From the NCBI GenBank assembly GCA_964442515.1, contig CAYUAC010000008.1:1-30361 (forward strand): 30,361 nucleotides of DNA. The letters are read 5' to 3'. Shown here piece after piece: positions 20,981 through 29,135 of the stretch. The translations under genes were made by a program, and so were the position numbers. The DNA comes from TCS-49 sp964442515. GTDB taxonomy: Bacteria > Campylobacterota > Campylobacteria > Campylobacterales > Sulfurovaceae. Position 1 is the stretch's first letter; every line of letters starts with the position of its first letter. The notes beneath the pieces are model-generated. The model saw only the letters and a list, made by a program, of their open reading frames with translations. It did not search any database and was not told the DNA's origin.

Positions 20981-21792
20981 GAATTTTTGTAGTTATTTTT
21001 CTGTTTTGTTCACTGGTATGGGCCGATACGCTTGATGACGTGGTCCAGGACCTTGTCGATCAAAATCAGTATGAAAAGCATAAAGTCCTCATCGACGCCC
21101 TTTTTGAAAAAAAAGAGCGGTTTATGATCGCCGAGCAGGTGGATGTGGTCGAAGTAGCCAAAGTGCTCAAAGAAAACGGTTTGCTCAAACTGTTTTACGA
21201 ACAGCCCACGATGACGCACGTGAAGTTTACCAGCAGTTCCAAGCCCAAACTGTTTTTGAAACTGCTCAACGATATTTTGCAGCAGATCGGATTTACGTAT
21301 TATTTTATAGAAAATGTAAAGTACGATGATGGTAAGATTACGTGGCAAATAAAATACAGGGGCGATTACGCGATCGATCCGCTGCTGCTGTCCAGACGGC
21401 TTGAAGCCCACGGGGTTAAAATCGCTTCCATGAAAAAAGACGCGTACAACCGCTTTAGCTACGGGTTGAATATGCATGATGCCCAGCTTGATGTCAAAAA
21501 GCTCATCCCCGGCGAGCGGTTTGAGATAACGCGGGCGATTGAGGATGTTATGCTCGATGTCAGCTTTGGCCGGTACGTTGTTTTTCGGCCCCAGTCGGGC
21601 AGTTTTTGGTATCCGGAAGTGATCCTGTACGACAAGGATTTGAATATTATCGACAGTATAGAACACCAAGAGATTAAAAAGACGTTGTATGTAGACCTTG
21701 GCAGGCATGTCAAGTATATCTCCGTATCGGATCTGTATCTACTGGAAAATTTAAAAGGCGGACTCAGCGTAGAATTAAAAGGGGAAAGATAA
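20977..21792 (+). CDS. Secreted (periplasmic) protein of unknown function
   Basis: A 271-residue protein starting with GTG (20977) in a 4-base overlap with the upstream gene. A short signal peptide is evident: MRIFVVIFLFCSLVWA with predicted cleavage before Asp17. The mature part has no cysteine and looks like an alpha/beta protein; residues about 70-135 (TMTHVKFTSSSKPKLFLKLLNDILQQIGFTYYF) and 200-265 (FGRYVVFRPQSGSFWYPEVILYDKDLNIIDSI) seem to be two domains. I recognise it only as the periplasmic protein placed before the aminotransferase in the corresponding C. jejuni block (from memory, Cj0151c). The pairing with the RodZ-like membrane protein suggests they work together, which is an inference. 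Confidence 0.7.
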   Translation: MRIFVVIFLFCSLVWADTLDDVVQDLVDQNQYEKHKVLIDALFEKKERFMIAEQVDVVEVAKVLKENGLLKLFYEQPTMTHVKFTSSSKPKLFLKLLNDILQQIGFTYYFIENVKYDDGKITWQIKYRGDYAIDPLLLSRRLEAHGVKIASMKKDAYNRFSYGLNMHDAQLDVKKLIPGERFEITRAIEDVMLDVSFGRYVVFRPQSGSFWYPEVILYDKDLNIIDSIEHQEIKKTLYVDLGRHVKYISVSDLYLLENLKGGLSVELKGER

Positions 21793-23004
21793 ATGTTTGA
21801 CGAGATTCAGTTTGAAAAGATGAACAGACTGCCAAAATATCTGTTTGCAGTCATAAACGATTTGAAGATGGAAGCCAGGCGGGCAGGCGAGGATATTATC
21901 GATTTCAGTATGGGCAATCCCGACGGCAAAGCCCCCGATGAGATAATTGATAAGCTGGTGGAAGTCGCCCAGCGTGAAAAAACGCACGGCTACAGCGCGA
22001 GCAAAGGGGTCTATAAGCTTCGTCTGGCAATCTGTGACTGGTACAAACGCAAATACGACGTCGATCTGGATTCCGAAACCCAGGCGGTGGCGACGATGGG
22101 TTCCAAGGAAGGTTACGTGCATCTGGTCCAGGCTATTACCAACGCCGGGGACGTCGCGATCGTGCCCGATCCGACCTATCCCATCCACTCCTACGCCTTT
22201 GTTCTTGCAGGCGGCAACGTCCAAAAGATGCCTTTGGTATTTGATGAATATTACAGGGTCGATGAGGACCTGTTTTTTGAAAACCTGTACAAATCGCTCA
22301 AAACTGCCGTACCAAAGCCAAAATACGTCGTGGTTAATTTCCCCCATAACCCCTCCACGGCAACCGTGACACCGCATTTTTATGAGCGCCTGGTCGAAAT
22401 CGCCAAAGCCGAGCGCTTTTATATCATCAGCGATATCGCCTATGCCGATATCACGTTTGACGGGTACAAAACACCTTCGATTCTGAGCGTACCGGGTGCG
22501 CATGAAGTCGCCGTTGAAAGTTTTACCATGAGTAAAAGCTATAATATGGCAGGCTGGAGAGTGGGTTTTGTCGTAGGCAACAAAAAGCTGGTCGGCGCAC
22601 TGCAAAAGATCAAAAGCTGGATCGATTACGGGATGTTTACCCCCATTCAGGTAGCTTCCACCATCGCACTGAACGAGATGGACGATCTGGTACAGCAGCG
22701 CATCGTGCAAAAGTATGAAAAACGGCGGAAAGTACTGGTCGAAAGCTTCAGCAACGCAGGCTGGCACATGAGGGCTCCCGAAGCGACGATGTTTGTCTGG
22801 GCCAAGATTCCAAAAGAGGTCGAGCATCTGGGCTCGCTTGAGTTTTCAAAGCGGCTGCTGACCGAAGCCAAGGTTGCCGTGAGCCCGGGAATCGGGTTTG
22901 GCGAATTTGGAGAGGGATATGTCCGTATAGCGCTGATTGAGAATGAAAAGCGTACCAGGCAGGCGGCAAAAAATATTAAAAAGTTTTTAAAACAGTATCA
23001 GTAA
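21793..23004 (+). CDS. Class I/II PLP-dependent aminotransferase (AlaC/DapL-like)
   Basis: A 403-residue fold-type I aminotransferase, cytoplasmic. Visible are the N-terminal DFSMGNPDGKAP, the YSASKGVYKLR substrate-loop element, MGSKEGYVHL for the PLP phosphate, FPHNPSTATV, DIAYADITFDGY (Asp and Tyr of the cofactor ring), SFTMSKSYNMAGWRVGF with the Schiff-base Lys, and the C-terminal carboxylate-binding Arg in YVRIALIENEKR. These fit the branch with AlaC and the aminotransferases next to hom in Campylobacterota; alanine, aspartate or diaminopimelate-pathway transamination are all possible. It directly abuts the upstream stop codon (TAA-ATG) with AGGGG upstream. The pairing with homoserine dehydrogenase favours a role in aspartate-family amino acid synthesis. 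Confidence 0.88.
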   Translation: MFDEIQFEKMNRLPKYLFAVINDLKMEARRAGEDIIDFSMGNPDGKAPDEIIDKLVEVAQREKTHGYSASKGVYKLRLAICDWYKRKYDVDLDSETQAVATMGSKEGYVHLVQAITNAGDVAIVPDPTYPIHSYAFVLAGGNVQKMPLVFDEYYRVDEDLFFENLYKSLKTAVPKPKYVVVNFPHNPSTATVTPHFYERLVEIAKAERFYIISDIAYADITFDGYKTPSILSVPGAHEVAVESFTMSKSYNMAGWRVGFVVGNKKLVGALQKIKSWIDYGMFTPIQVASTIALNEMDDLVQQRIVQKYEKRRKVLVESFSNAGWHMRAPEATMFVWAKIPKEVEHLGSLEFSKRLLTEAKVAVSPGIGFGEFGEGYVRIALIENEKRTRQAAKNIKKFLKQYQ

Positions 23005-23027
23005 ACACTAGCGGCAAAAGGATAACA

Positions 23028-24293
23028 ATGGTAAAAATAGGTATTTTAGGTGTAGGCACCGTCGGGCAGAGCGTGGTGCAGATTTTGGAAGAAAACGCAG
23101 ACATCATCGAAGCCAGGGCGGGTAAAAAAATTATCCCCGTAAAAGGCATGGTGCGCGATGTAACCAAAAAAAGAGATGTAAGCATCGAACTCAGCGATGA
23201 TGCCGACGCGATCTTAGAAGATGATTCCATCGATATCGTCGTAGAGTTGATGGGCGGCGTGGACAGGCCGTTTGAATTTATCAAAAAAGCGATGCAAAAG
23301 GGTAAATCCATCGTCACTGCCAATAAGGCGCTGCTGGCTTACCACAGGTACGAACTGCAAAAAATCGCGGGCAGCCACAGAGATATCGCGTTTGGCTACG
23401 AAGCCAGCGTCGCGGGCGGTATCCCTATTATTCAGGCGCTGAAAACGGGCCTCAGTGCCAATCACATCGATTCGATTTCGGGGATTATGAACGGAACGTG
23501 CAACTATATTCTGACCAAGATGATCAACGAAGGCGCCGAATTTGACGCGACACTCAAAGAAGCTCAGGAACTTGGCTACGCCGAAGCCGACCCGACCTTT
23601 GACGTGGGTGGATTTGACGCGGCCCACAAGCTGCTGATTTTGGCCAGTATCGCTTACGGTATAGATGCCAAACCCGAAGATATCGTGATTGAGGGGATTG
23701 AAAATATCAGTCCCATCGACGTGGAGTTTGCCAACAAATTCGGGTACGCGATCAAACTGCTTGGTATGGCCAAGAAAAAGGGGGACAAGATTGAACTGCG
23801 CGTGCATCCGTGCATGATTGACGACAGTTCCATGGTGGCTAAGATTGACGGGGTGATGAACGGCATCAGCGCGGTCGGCGACAAGGTCGGCGAAACGCTG
23901 TATTACGGTCCCGGAGCAGGCGGCGACGCCACGGCCAGTGCGGTGATAGCAGATATTATCGATATTGTGCGGGGCAATACGTCGGCGATGCTAGGGTATA
24001 ACAGACCGCTGGAAAGCGATATGCACCTGGTCCAACCCGCCGATATCCGCTCCAAATATTACCTGCGGCTGCTTGTTAACGATGAAGCCGGCGTGCTTGC
24101 CAGGATTTCCGATACCTTTGCCAAGTACGGCATTTCCATAGAGACCATGATGCAGCAGCCCTCAGGCAGCGATATGGCCAATCTTCTGGTGGCAACGCAT
24201 ATCTGCAGGGAAGACAGTATCAACAAGGTGATGGAAGAGTTGTTTGAAAACCAAAACGTCTTTACCAAGCCGGCAATGATCAGAATCGACTAG
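23028..24293 (+). CDS. hom: Homoserine dehydrogenase
   Basis: NAD(P)H-dependent reduction of aspartate semialdehyde to homoserine, leading to threonine and methionine. The 421 residues contain the nucleotide-binding GILGVGTVGQSV at 4-15, TANKALLA, GYEASVAGGIPII, the SGIMNGTCNYILTKM signature, EAQELGYAEADPTFDVGGFDAAHKL with the catalytic Asp and Lys, and a C-terminal ACT domain (about 345-421, YLRLLVNDEAGVLARISDTFAKYGISIETMMQQP) for feedback control, probably by threonine. AAAAGGATAACA precedes the ATG. It follows the aminotransferase by 23 bases. In C. jejuni and H. pylori, as I recall, hom is followed directly by the yraN homologue; here a molybdoenzyme gene lies between. Confidence 0.96.
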   Translation: MVKIGILGVGTVGQSVVQILEENADIIEARAGKKIIPVKGMVRDVTKKRDVSIELSDDADAILEDDSIDIVVELMGGVDRPFEFIKKAMQKGKSIVTANKALLAYHRYELQKIAGSHRDIAFGYEASVAGGIPIIQALKTGLSANHIDSISGIMNGTCNYILTKMINEGAEFDATLKEAQELGYAEADPTFDVGGFDAAHKLLILASIAYGIDAKPEDIVIEGIENISPIDVEFANKFGYAIKLLGMAKKKGDKIELRVHPCMIDDSSMVAKIDGVMNGISAVGDKVGETLYYGPGAGGDATASAVIADIIDIVRGNTSAMLGYNRPLESDMHLVQPADIRSKYYLRLLVNDEAGVLARISDTFAKYGISIETMMQQPSGSDMANLLVATHICREDSINKVMEELFENQNVFTKPAMIRID

Positions 24294-24304
24294 GCAGTCC
24301 GCAG

Positions 24305-26317
24305 ATGGAACACTGTATCAGGTCGGTATGTACCTACTGCGGAGTGGGCTGTGAAATAGAGGCAACCGTCAGCGACAACAGGGTCCAAAAGATACGCGGG
24401 GCCAAAGACGGTCCCGTCAGCCAAGGCAGGTTGTGTATCAAAGGCAAAAAAGGGTACGGTTTTTTAAATGCCAAAGAGCGTATCAAGGGGGCACTGGTAG
24501 AAAAAAACTTCGCGCAAAAAGCCGGTATCAGCCCGGAAAAACTGCATCCTTATTCAGAGCGCTTTTTCCAAACCGACGCCGACAGTGCCGCCAAAGCGGC
24601 AGCTTTGACGCTTCAAGACAGTATCAATACCCATACTCCCTATTCCCACGCTTCCGTCGGCGGAGCCAGGACCAGCTGCGAAAACGGCTACTTTTTCCAA
24701 AAGTTTACCAGGCAGATGCTTGGCAGTCCCAATATCGACAGTTGTGCCAGGATATGCCACTCTCCCAGTCTCAAGGGAATGAAAGCCGTTATCGGCGAGG
24801 GAGCGGCGACCAACGGGTACGATTCCATCTTTGAAAGCGAGTTTTTGCTTATAATCGGATCCAATACAACCCAGGCCCATCCCATCGTTTCGGGCAAAAT
24901 GCTGCGAAGCAACGCCAGGATAGCCACGGTCGATATCCGCCAGACCCAGGTGGCGAAAAAAAGCGATTATGCTTTGATTATTCCCTTTGAATCCAATCTC
25001 ATGATAGTCAACATGCTCAGCTTTATCATTATCCAAAAGGGGTGGTATGATAAAGAGTTCGTGCAACAGCGCACCAGCGGTTTTGACAGTTTCGCCCAAA
25101 AGATTTTAAGCGATCCCTACGCCGATCCAGCGTATCTGAAAACGCTTGAAGGCTATGAAGACCTTTATGACAAAATCCATGAAGTTGCCTACTGCTACGC
25201 CCACAGCAAAAGTATGATTTTTTGGGGCCTGGGCGTCAGTGAACATGAACAGGGCAGCAAAACGGTGATGGCTATTTCGCACCTGGCGCTGATTACGGGC
25301 AATATCGGCAAAGAAGGGGCCGGTTTGATGCCTCTGCGGGGTCAGAATAATGTCCAGGGGACCTGCGATATGGGATGTCTGCCCTATTTCGGGCCTGATT
25401 ACAGCCAGCCAAAAGAGATTGGGCTGATGACGCCGGAAGTCGTCGATGCGATTTTGGAGGGCAAAATCAAAACGCTTTATAACATGGGCGAGGATCTGGC
25501 GCACGTGCATCCAAACCAGAATAAGATGCAAAAAGCCCTGCGTAAACTCGATCTTATCGTGGTCAACGAACTGTTTGAAAACGAGATTACCCGTTTTGCC
25601 CACGTGGTATTCGGGGTCAAAAGCGCGTATGAGAAGCAGGGGGTTTATATCAACGCAGAACGGCGGATGCATCTTTCCACCCCGCTTGTAGAGTCCTCTT
25701 TGCCCGATGACTGGGAAGTGCTGCAAAAAATCGCCCGTTATATGGGGCATGAACTCAACTACTTCGGCAGCGGCCAGATTTGGCAGGAAGTACGCCGGCA
25801 AGCCCCTTCCCGCTTTAGCGGCGCAAGCTATGAAAAACTGGCCCGCAAGCCGATGCAGTGGCCGGTGGGCCTTGAGGATGAGGGGGTGGCGGTTATGCAC
25901 CGCGACGGATTTAAAACCGATGACAGGCTGGGCCATTTTCACTACCACGGCTTTAAACCCAAACAATACAACAAACCGTTTGTTTTAAGCACGGGACGAA
26001 CGCTGCCCCATTACAACAACGGTGCGCAGACACGTCATATTGAGGGAATAAGCCAACTTTATGCGGGGGATCTGCTGGAGGTCAGCCCGGATGATAAAGA
26101 TTTTTTTGACTGCAAAGAGGTGATTTTGCAAAGCAGATACGGGCAAAGCGCTCCATTACAGATCGTATTTAATGCCGGGTTAAAAAAGGGCAGGCTCTTT
26201 ACCACTTTTCATGACCCCAAAAGCAGGATCAATTTCCTTTTTGGCGACGAATGCGATGATATGATCAAAACAGCCAGATTCAAAGCGGTGGAAGTGGATG
26301 TCAAAAGAGTTAGGTGA
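24305..26317 (+). CDS. Formate dehydrogenase-type molybdopterin oxidoreductase, cytoplasmic, Cys form
   Basis: A bis-MGD molybdo/tungsto-enzyme resembling the catalytic subunit of formate dehydrogenase H. In 670 residues: the [4Fe-4S] site C9-x2-C12-x3-C16-x27-C44 with Lys46 (CIKGKKG); the metal-ligand region SCARICHSP, where Cys151 takes the position of selenocysteine 140 in E. coli FdhF and His152 that of His141; Arg345 in PLRGQNNVQGTCDMG; and a C-terminal MGD-binding domain (FVLSTGRTLPHYNNGAQTRHIEG to FEVDV-like end). There is no Tat signal, and no electron-transfer, NADH or membrane subunit is adjacent, so the partner is unknown. Formate oxidation or CO2 reduction is the best guess; other substrates are possible. 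It starts 11 bases after hom with a weak ribosome-binding site and overlaps yraN by 20 bases. Confidence 0.85.
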   Translation: MEHCIRSVCTYCGVGCEIEATVSDNRVQKIRGAKDGPVSQGRLCIKGKKGYGFLNAKERIKGALVEKNFAQKAGISPEKLHPYSERFFQTDADSAAKAAALTLQDSINTHTPYSHASVGGARTSCENGYFFQKFTRQMLGSPNIDSCARICHSPSLKGMKAVIGEGAATNGYDSIFESEFLLIIGSNTTQAHPIVSGKMLRSNARIATVDIRQTQVAKKSDYALIIPFESNLMIVNMLSFIIIQKGWYDKEFVQQRTSGFDSFAQKILSDPYADPAYLKTLEGYEDLYDKIHEVAYCYAHSKSMIFWGLGVSEHEQGSKTVMAISHLALITGNIGKEGAGLMPLRGQNNVQGTCDMGCLPYFGPDYSQPKEIGLMTPEVVDAILEGKIKTLYNMGEDLAHVHPNQNKMQKALRKLDLIVVNELFENEITRFAHVVFGVKSAYEKQGVYINAERRMHLSTPLVESSLPDDWEVLQKIARYMGHELNYFGSGQIWQEVRRQAPSRFSGASYEKLARKPMQWPVGLEDEGVAVMHRDGFKTDDRLGHFHYHGFKPKQYNKPFVLSTGRTLPHYNNGAQTRHIEGISQLYAGDLLEVSPDDKDFFDCKEVILQSRYGQSAPLQIVFNAGLKKGRLFTTFHDPKSRINFLFGDECDDMIKTARFKAVEVDVKRVR

Positions 26318-26621
26318 CAGAGCCGAACAGATGGCGGCAGATTATCTCAAAGCCCGGGGGTTTGCGATAGTAGAGCGAAATTTTCACAGCCGCTTCGGGG
26401 AAATCGATATCATCGCGACAAAGGATAACGTGTACCATTTTGTCGAAGTCAAAAGTTCCACGCTGTACCATCCTCTCTATGATATTACCCAGAATAAATT
26501 AAGCAAACTTATCAAAACTATAAGTATCTATTTAAAAAAGAACAATATAACTTCTGCTTATAGCCTTGACGCGGCGGCAGTTACCGATCGTGTCGAATTT
26601 TACGAAAATATAACTTTGTAA
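26298..26621 (+). CDS. yraN: YraN/UPF0102 nuclease-fold protein
   Basis: A 107-residue protein of the UPF0102 (YraN) family, which has a restriction-endonuclease-like fold related to Holliday-junction resolvases; its role is not established. Visible are GDRAEQMAADYLKARGFAIVERNF, the putative active site GEIDIIA...FVEVKS (Glu, Asp and the E-x-K pair), and the C-terminal YSLDAAAVTD strand. The ATG lies inside the end of the formate dehydrogenase gene (20-base overlap), with GGTGGAAG as a ribosome-binding site. In C. jejuni and H. pylori the homologue follows hom and precedes trxA, as far as I recall; here the cbb3 oxidase operon follows instead. Confidence 0.9.
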   Translation: MSKELGDRAEQMAADYLKARGFAIVERNFHSRFGEIDIIATKDNVYHFVEVKSSTLYHPLYDITQNKLSKLIKTISIYLKKNNITSAYSLDAAAVTDRVEFYENITL

Positions 26622-26632
26622 TTCTAAGATTC

Positions 26633-26646
26633 TTGATTTAAGTCAA
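26633..26646 (+). promoter_or_regulatory. FNR/CRP-type operator ahead of ccoNOQP
   Basis: TTGATTTAAGTCAA is a 14-base palindrome differing from the FNR consensus TTGAT-N4-ATCAA at one base. It is centred about 41.5 bases before a plausible start of transcription near 26681, the position of a class II activator site. A Crp/Fnr-family oxygen or redox regulator controlling the cbb3 oxidase is a common arrangement. No regulator gene is in the window. Confidence 0.65.
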
Positions 26647-26664
26647 AAATTACGTTTATTGTTG

Positions 26665-26674
26665 TAATATTTTA
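26665..26674 (+). promoter_or_regulatory. -10 region of the ccoNOQP promoter
   Basis: TAATATTTTT at 26665-26674 offers overlapping -10 candidates (TAATAT, TATTTT). The distance from the FNR-like box fits activator-dependent transcription without a -35 element. The untranslated leader to the ccoN ATG at 26736 would be about 55 bases, with AGGAGG at its end. Confidence 0.45.
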
Positions 26675-26735
26675 GTGTCTAGTCTACTTTTTGCCCGATT
26701 AGTAGATTTGCTAAAACTTTATAGGAGGTATGACA

Positions 26736-28205
26736 ATGCAAAAAAATGCTGCATTGGAGTACGACTATTCCGTTTCGAGATTGTTTGTATTTTCAACAAT
26801 CCTGTTCGGTATAGTCGGTATGGTGATTGGGACACTGATCGCTGCTCAGATGGCTTTTCCTGAGCTTAACTACCTTTTGGGTGAGTACGGTACGTTTTCA
26901 CGATTGCGTCCGCTGCACACAAACGGGGTTATATTTGGGTTCACGCTAAGCGGTATCTGGGCTACATGGTATTATGTAGGTCAAAGAGTTCTCAAGGTTT
27001 CAATGGGGGAGTCTCCGTTTTTGATGTTTATCGGCAAGCTGCATTTCTGGCTGTATATGCTGGTTATGGTGGTTGCGGTTATTACGCTTTTTATGGGGCT
27101 TACGCAAGCCAAAGAGTACGCACAGCTGATCTGGCCTATCGATATAGCCGTTGTAGTGGTGTGGGTTCTTTGGGGTATTAGTATCTTCGGTCTGATCGGG
27201 ATCAGAAGAGAAAAAACGCTGTATATCTCTATGTGGTACTATATCGCGACGTTCTTGGGGATCGCGATGTTGTATCTGTTTAACAATATGGCAATACCTA
27301 CACAGCTTGTCACCGGTTACGGCAGCTGGCTGCACTCGGTTTCGATGTATTCAGGTACCAATGACGCGCTTGTACAATGGTGGTACGGTCACAACGCGGT
27401 TGCGTTTGGTTTTACCGTTCCGATTATTGCGATGATTTATTACTTCCTGCCAAAAGAATCCGGCCAGGCCGTATATTCATACAAGCTTTCACTGCTTTCG
27501 TTCTGGGGTCTGATGTTTGTCTATCTCTGGGCCGGCGGTCACCACCTGATCTATTCCACCGTTCCTGACTGGATGCAGTCGCTTGGTTCGGTATTCTCGG
27601 TCGTATTGATTCTGCCTTCCTGGGGTAGTGCTATTAATATGCTGCTTACCATGAAAGGCGAGTGGAACCAGCTAACCGAAAATCCGCTGATTAAGTTCAT
27701 GATTCTTGCTTCAACGTTCTATATGCTTTCAACACTGGAAGGTCCGATCCAATCGATCAAATCGGTTAACGCGATCGCACACTTTACCGACTGGATCCCC
27801 GGTCACGTGCATGACGGCGTTCTTGGATGGGTTGTTTTCATGATTATGGCTTCAATCTTCCATATGGCTCCAAGATTGTTTAACAGAGAGTTGTACTCCA
27901 AATCTCTGATGGAAAAACAGTTTTGGCTTCAGACAACGGGTATCGTCCTGTACTTCTCAAGTATGTGGATTGCCGGTATCACTCAGGGTATGATGTGGAG
28001 AGCGGTTGATGAGTACGGCAACCTGGCTTACTCATTTATTGACACTGTGACTGTATTGCATCCATACTATACAATCAGAGCATTAGCAGGTGTTTTATAC
28101 TTGGTCGGTTTCTTTATGTTTGCGTACAACATTTACAAAACGTTTACCGTAGGCAAAGAAGTAGACGGATCAACGCTGCAAAACAAAACACCGATGTCGG
28201 CGTAA
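26736..28205 (+). CDS. ccoN: cbb3-type cytochrome c oxidase subunit I CcoN
   Basis: Catalytic heme-copper subunit of the high-affinity cbb3 oxidase, about twelve membrane helices in 489 residues. Ligand motifs: RPLHTNGVIFGF (low-spin heme His), WWYGHNAVAFGFTVPIIAMIYYFLP (CuB His and the cbb3-specific Tyr region), GGHHLIY (two CuB His) and GHVHDGVLG (high-spin and low-spin heme His), with IFHMAPRL near the end. AGGAGG at 26723-26728 lies seven bases before the ATG at 26736; the in-frame ATG at 26730 is too close to it, so I take 26736. Expected to reduce oxygen at low concentration, with electrons from a bc1 complex through cytochrome c. Confidence 0.97.
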   Translation: MQKNAALEYDYSVSRLFVFSTILFGIVGMVIGTLIAAQMAFPELNYLLGEYGTFSRLRPLHTNGVIFGFTLSGIWATWYYVGQRVLKVSMGESPFLMFIGKLHFWLYMLVMVVAVITLFMGLTQAKEYAQLIWPIDIAVVVVWVLWGISIFGLIGIRREKTLYISMWYYIATFLGIAMLYLFNNMAIPTQLVTGYGSWLHSVSMYSGTNDALVQWWYGHNAVAFGFTVPIIAMIYYFLPKESGQAVYSYKLSLLSFWGLMFVYLWAGGHHLIYSTVPDWMQSLGSVFSVVLILPSWGSAINMLLTMKGEWNQLTENPLIKFMILASTFYMLSTLEGPIQSIKSVNAIAHFTDWIPGHVHDGVLGWVVFMIMASIFHMAPRLFNRELYSKSLMEKQFWLQTTGIVLYFSSMWIAGITQGMMWRAVDEYGNLAYSFIDTVTVLHPYYTIRALAGVLYLVGFFMFAYNIYKTFTVGKEVDGSTLQNKTPMSA

Positions 28206-28216
28206 GGAGGTAGCAG

Positions 28217-28903
28217 ATGTTTCATTGGTTAGAAAAACGACCGTTCTTTTTTTCGGTAGGTGTATTTGTAGTGATCGCTTTTGCGGGTTTGATCGAAATT
28301 TTGCCAAACTTCGCACAGGCGGCGCGGCCGGTTGACGGCACACGCCCTATGACCGTTCTTGAGACGGCAGGTAAAAACGTATATATGAAAGACAACTGTT
28401 TATCGTGTCATTCGCAGCTGATCAGACCGTTTAAAACCGAAACCGATCGGTACGGGATGTACAGTCTAAGCGGCGAGTACGCGTATGACAGACCGTTCCT
28501 TTGGGGTTCAAAAAGAACAGGCCCCGATCTGAAAAGAGTCGGTAACTACAGAACAACAGATTGGCATGAAAACCACATGTGGGATCCGCAGTCTGTAGTA
28601 CCAAATTCGATTATGCCTTCATATAAGCATATGTTCAGCAATATCGCGGACATTGAAACGGCATACGCCGAAGCGCTGACGGTGAAAAATGTATTCAATA
28701 CACCGTATGACCAGGATATTAACGGCGACGGCAAAGTCGACGTAGAACTTGGAAGCTGGAGCGAAGCAAAAGCAAACGCGCAGGCGCAAGCTGAGGAAAT
28801 CGCGGCTGATATGAAGAACCAAGATGTAAAAGATGCCGTAGCGCGTGGGGAAATTCCCGAGATTGTTGCTATCATCGCATACATGAATAATCACTTAAGA
28901 TAA
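28217..28903 (+). CDS. ccoO: cbb3 oxidase mono-heme subunit CcoO with an EF-hand-like loop
   Basis: Membrane-anchored mono-heme cytochrome c of the cbb3 oxidase. In 228 residues: an N-terminal signal-anchor helix (about 10-29), the heme motif CLSCH at 61-65, SQLIRPFKTETDRYG, GSKRTGPDLKRVG and the axial Met in SIMPSY. An unusual segment YDQDINGDGKVDVELG at 164-179 resembles a calcium-binding EF-hand/dockerin loop (Asp167, Asn169, Asp171, Asp175); the C. jejuni CcoO I remember has only a short unrelated segment here. The alanine- and acid-rich helix after it is as in relatives. AAGGAGG lies six bases before the ATG, 11 bases after ccoN. Confidence 0.96.
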   Translation: MFHWLEKRPFFFSVGVFVVIAFAGLIEILPNFAQAARPVDGTRPMTVLETAGKNVYMKDNCLSCHSQLIRPFKTETDRYGMYSLSGEYAYDRPFLWGSKRTGPDLKRVGNYRTTDWHENHMWDPQSVVPNSIMPSYKHMFSNIADIETAYAEALTVKNVFNTPYDQDINGDGKVDVELGSWSEAKANAQAQAEEIAADMKNQDVKDAVARGEIPEIVAIIAYMNNHLR

Positions 28904-28914
28904 GAGGGGTCAAG

Positions 28915-29133
28915 ATGGATAACGTATACGAATTTCAAGGTTATGCGTACATTGTCTATACGATCATTCTGACCTTGATTCTGTACGGGTATATCGTTCA
29001 TCTTTACAGAAGCGAAAAAAAAGGTATCAGAGATTACGAAAAGTACGGCAAAATGGCGCTAGATGACGAAATCAGCGACAAACCGGTTGAAAAACGTCAC
29101 AAAGATACCGACGAAAAACCAAAGGAGCAATAA
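28915..29133 (+). CDS. ccoQ: cbb3 oxidase small subunit CcoQ
   Basis: A 72-residue protein with a single membrane helix (about 10-30, YAYIVYTIILTLILYGYIVHLY) and a charged cytoplasmic tail (SEKKGIRDYEKYG...), the usual CcoQ/FixQ layout. It stabilises the complex in other bacteria. The position between ccoO and ccoP, two bases before ccoP, confirms the call. AGAGGGG precedes the ATG. Confidence 0.93.
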   Translation: MDNVYEFQGYAYIVYTIILTLILYGYIVHLYRSEKKGIRDYEKYGKMALDDEISDKPVEKRHKDTDEKPKEQ

Positions 29134-29135
29134 AA

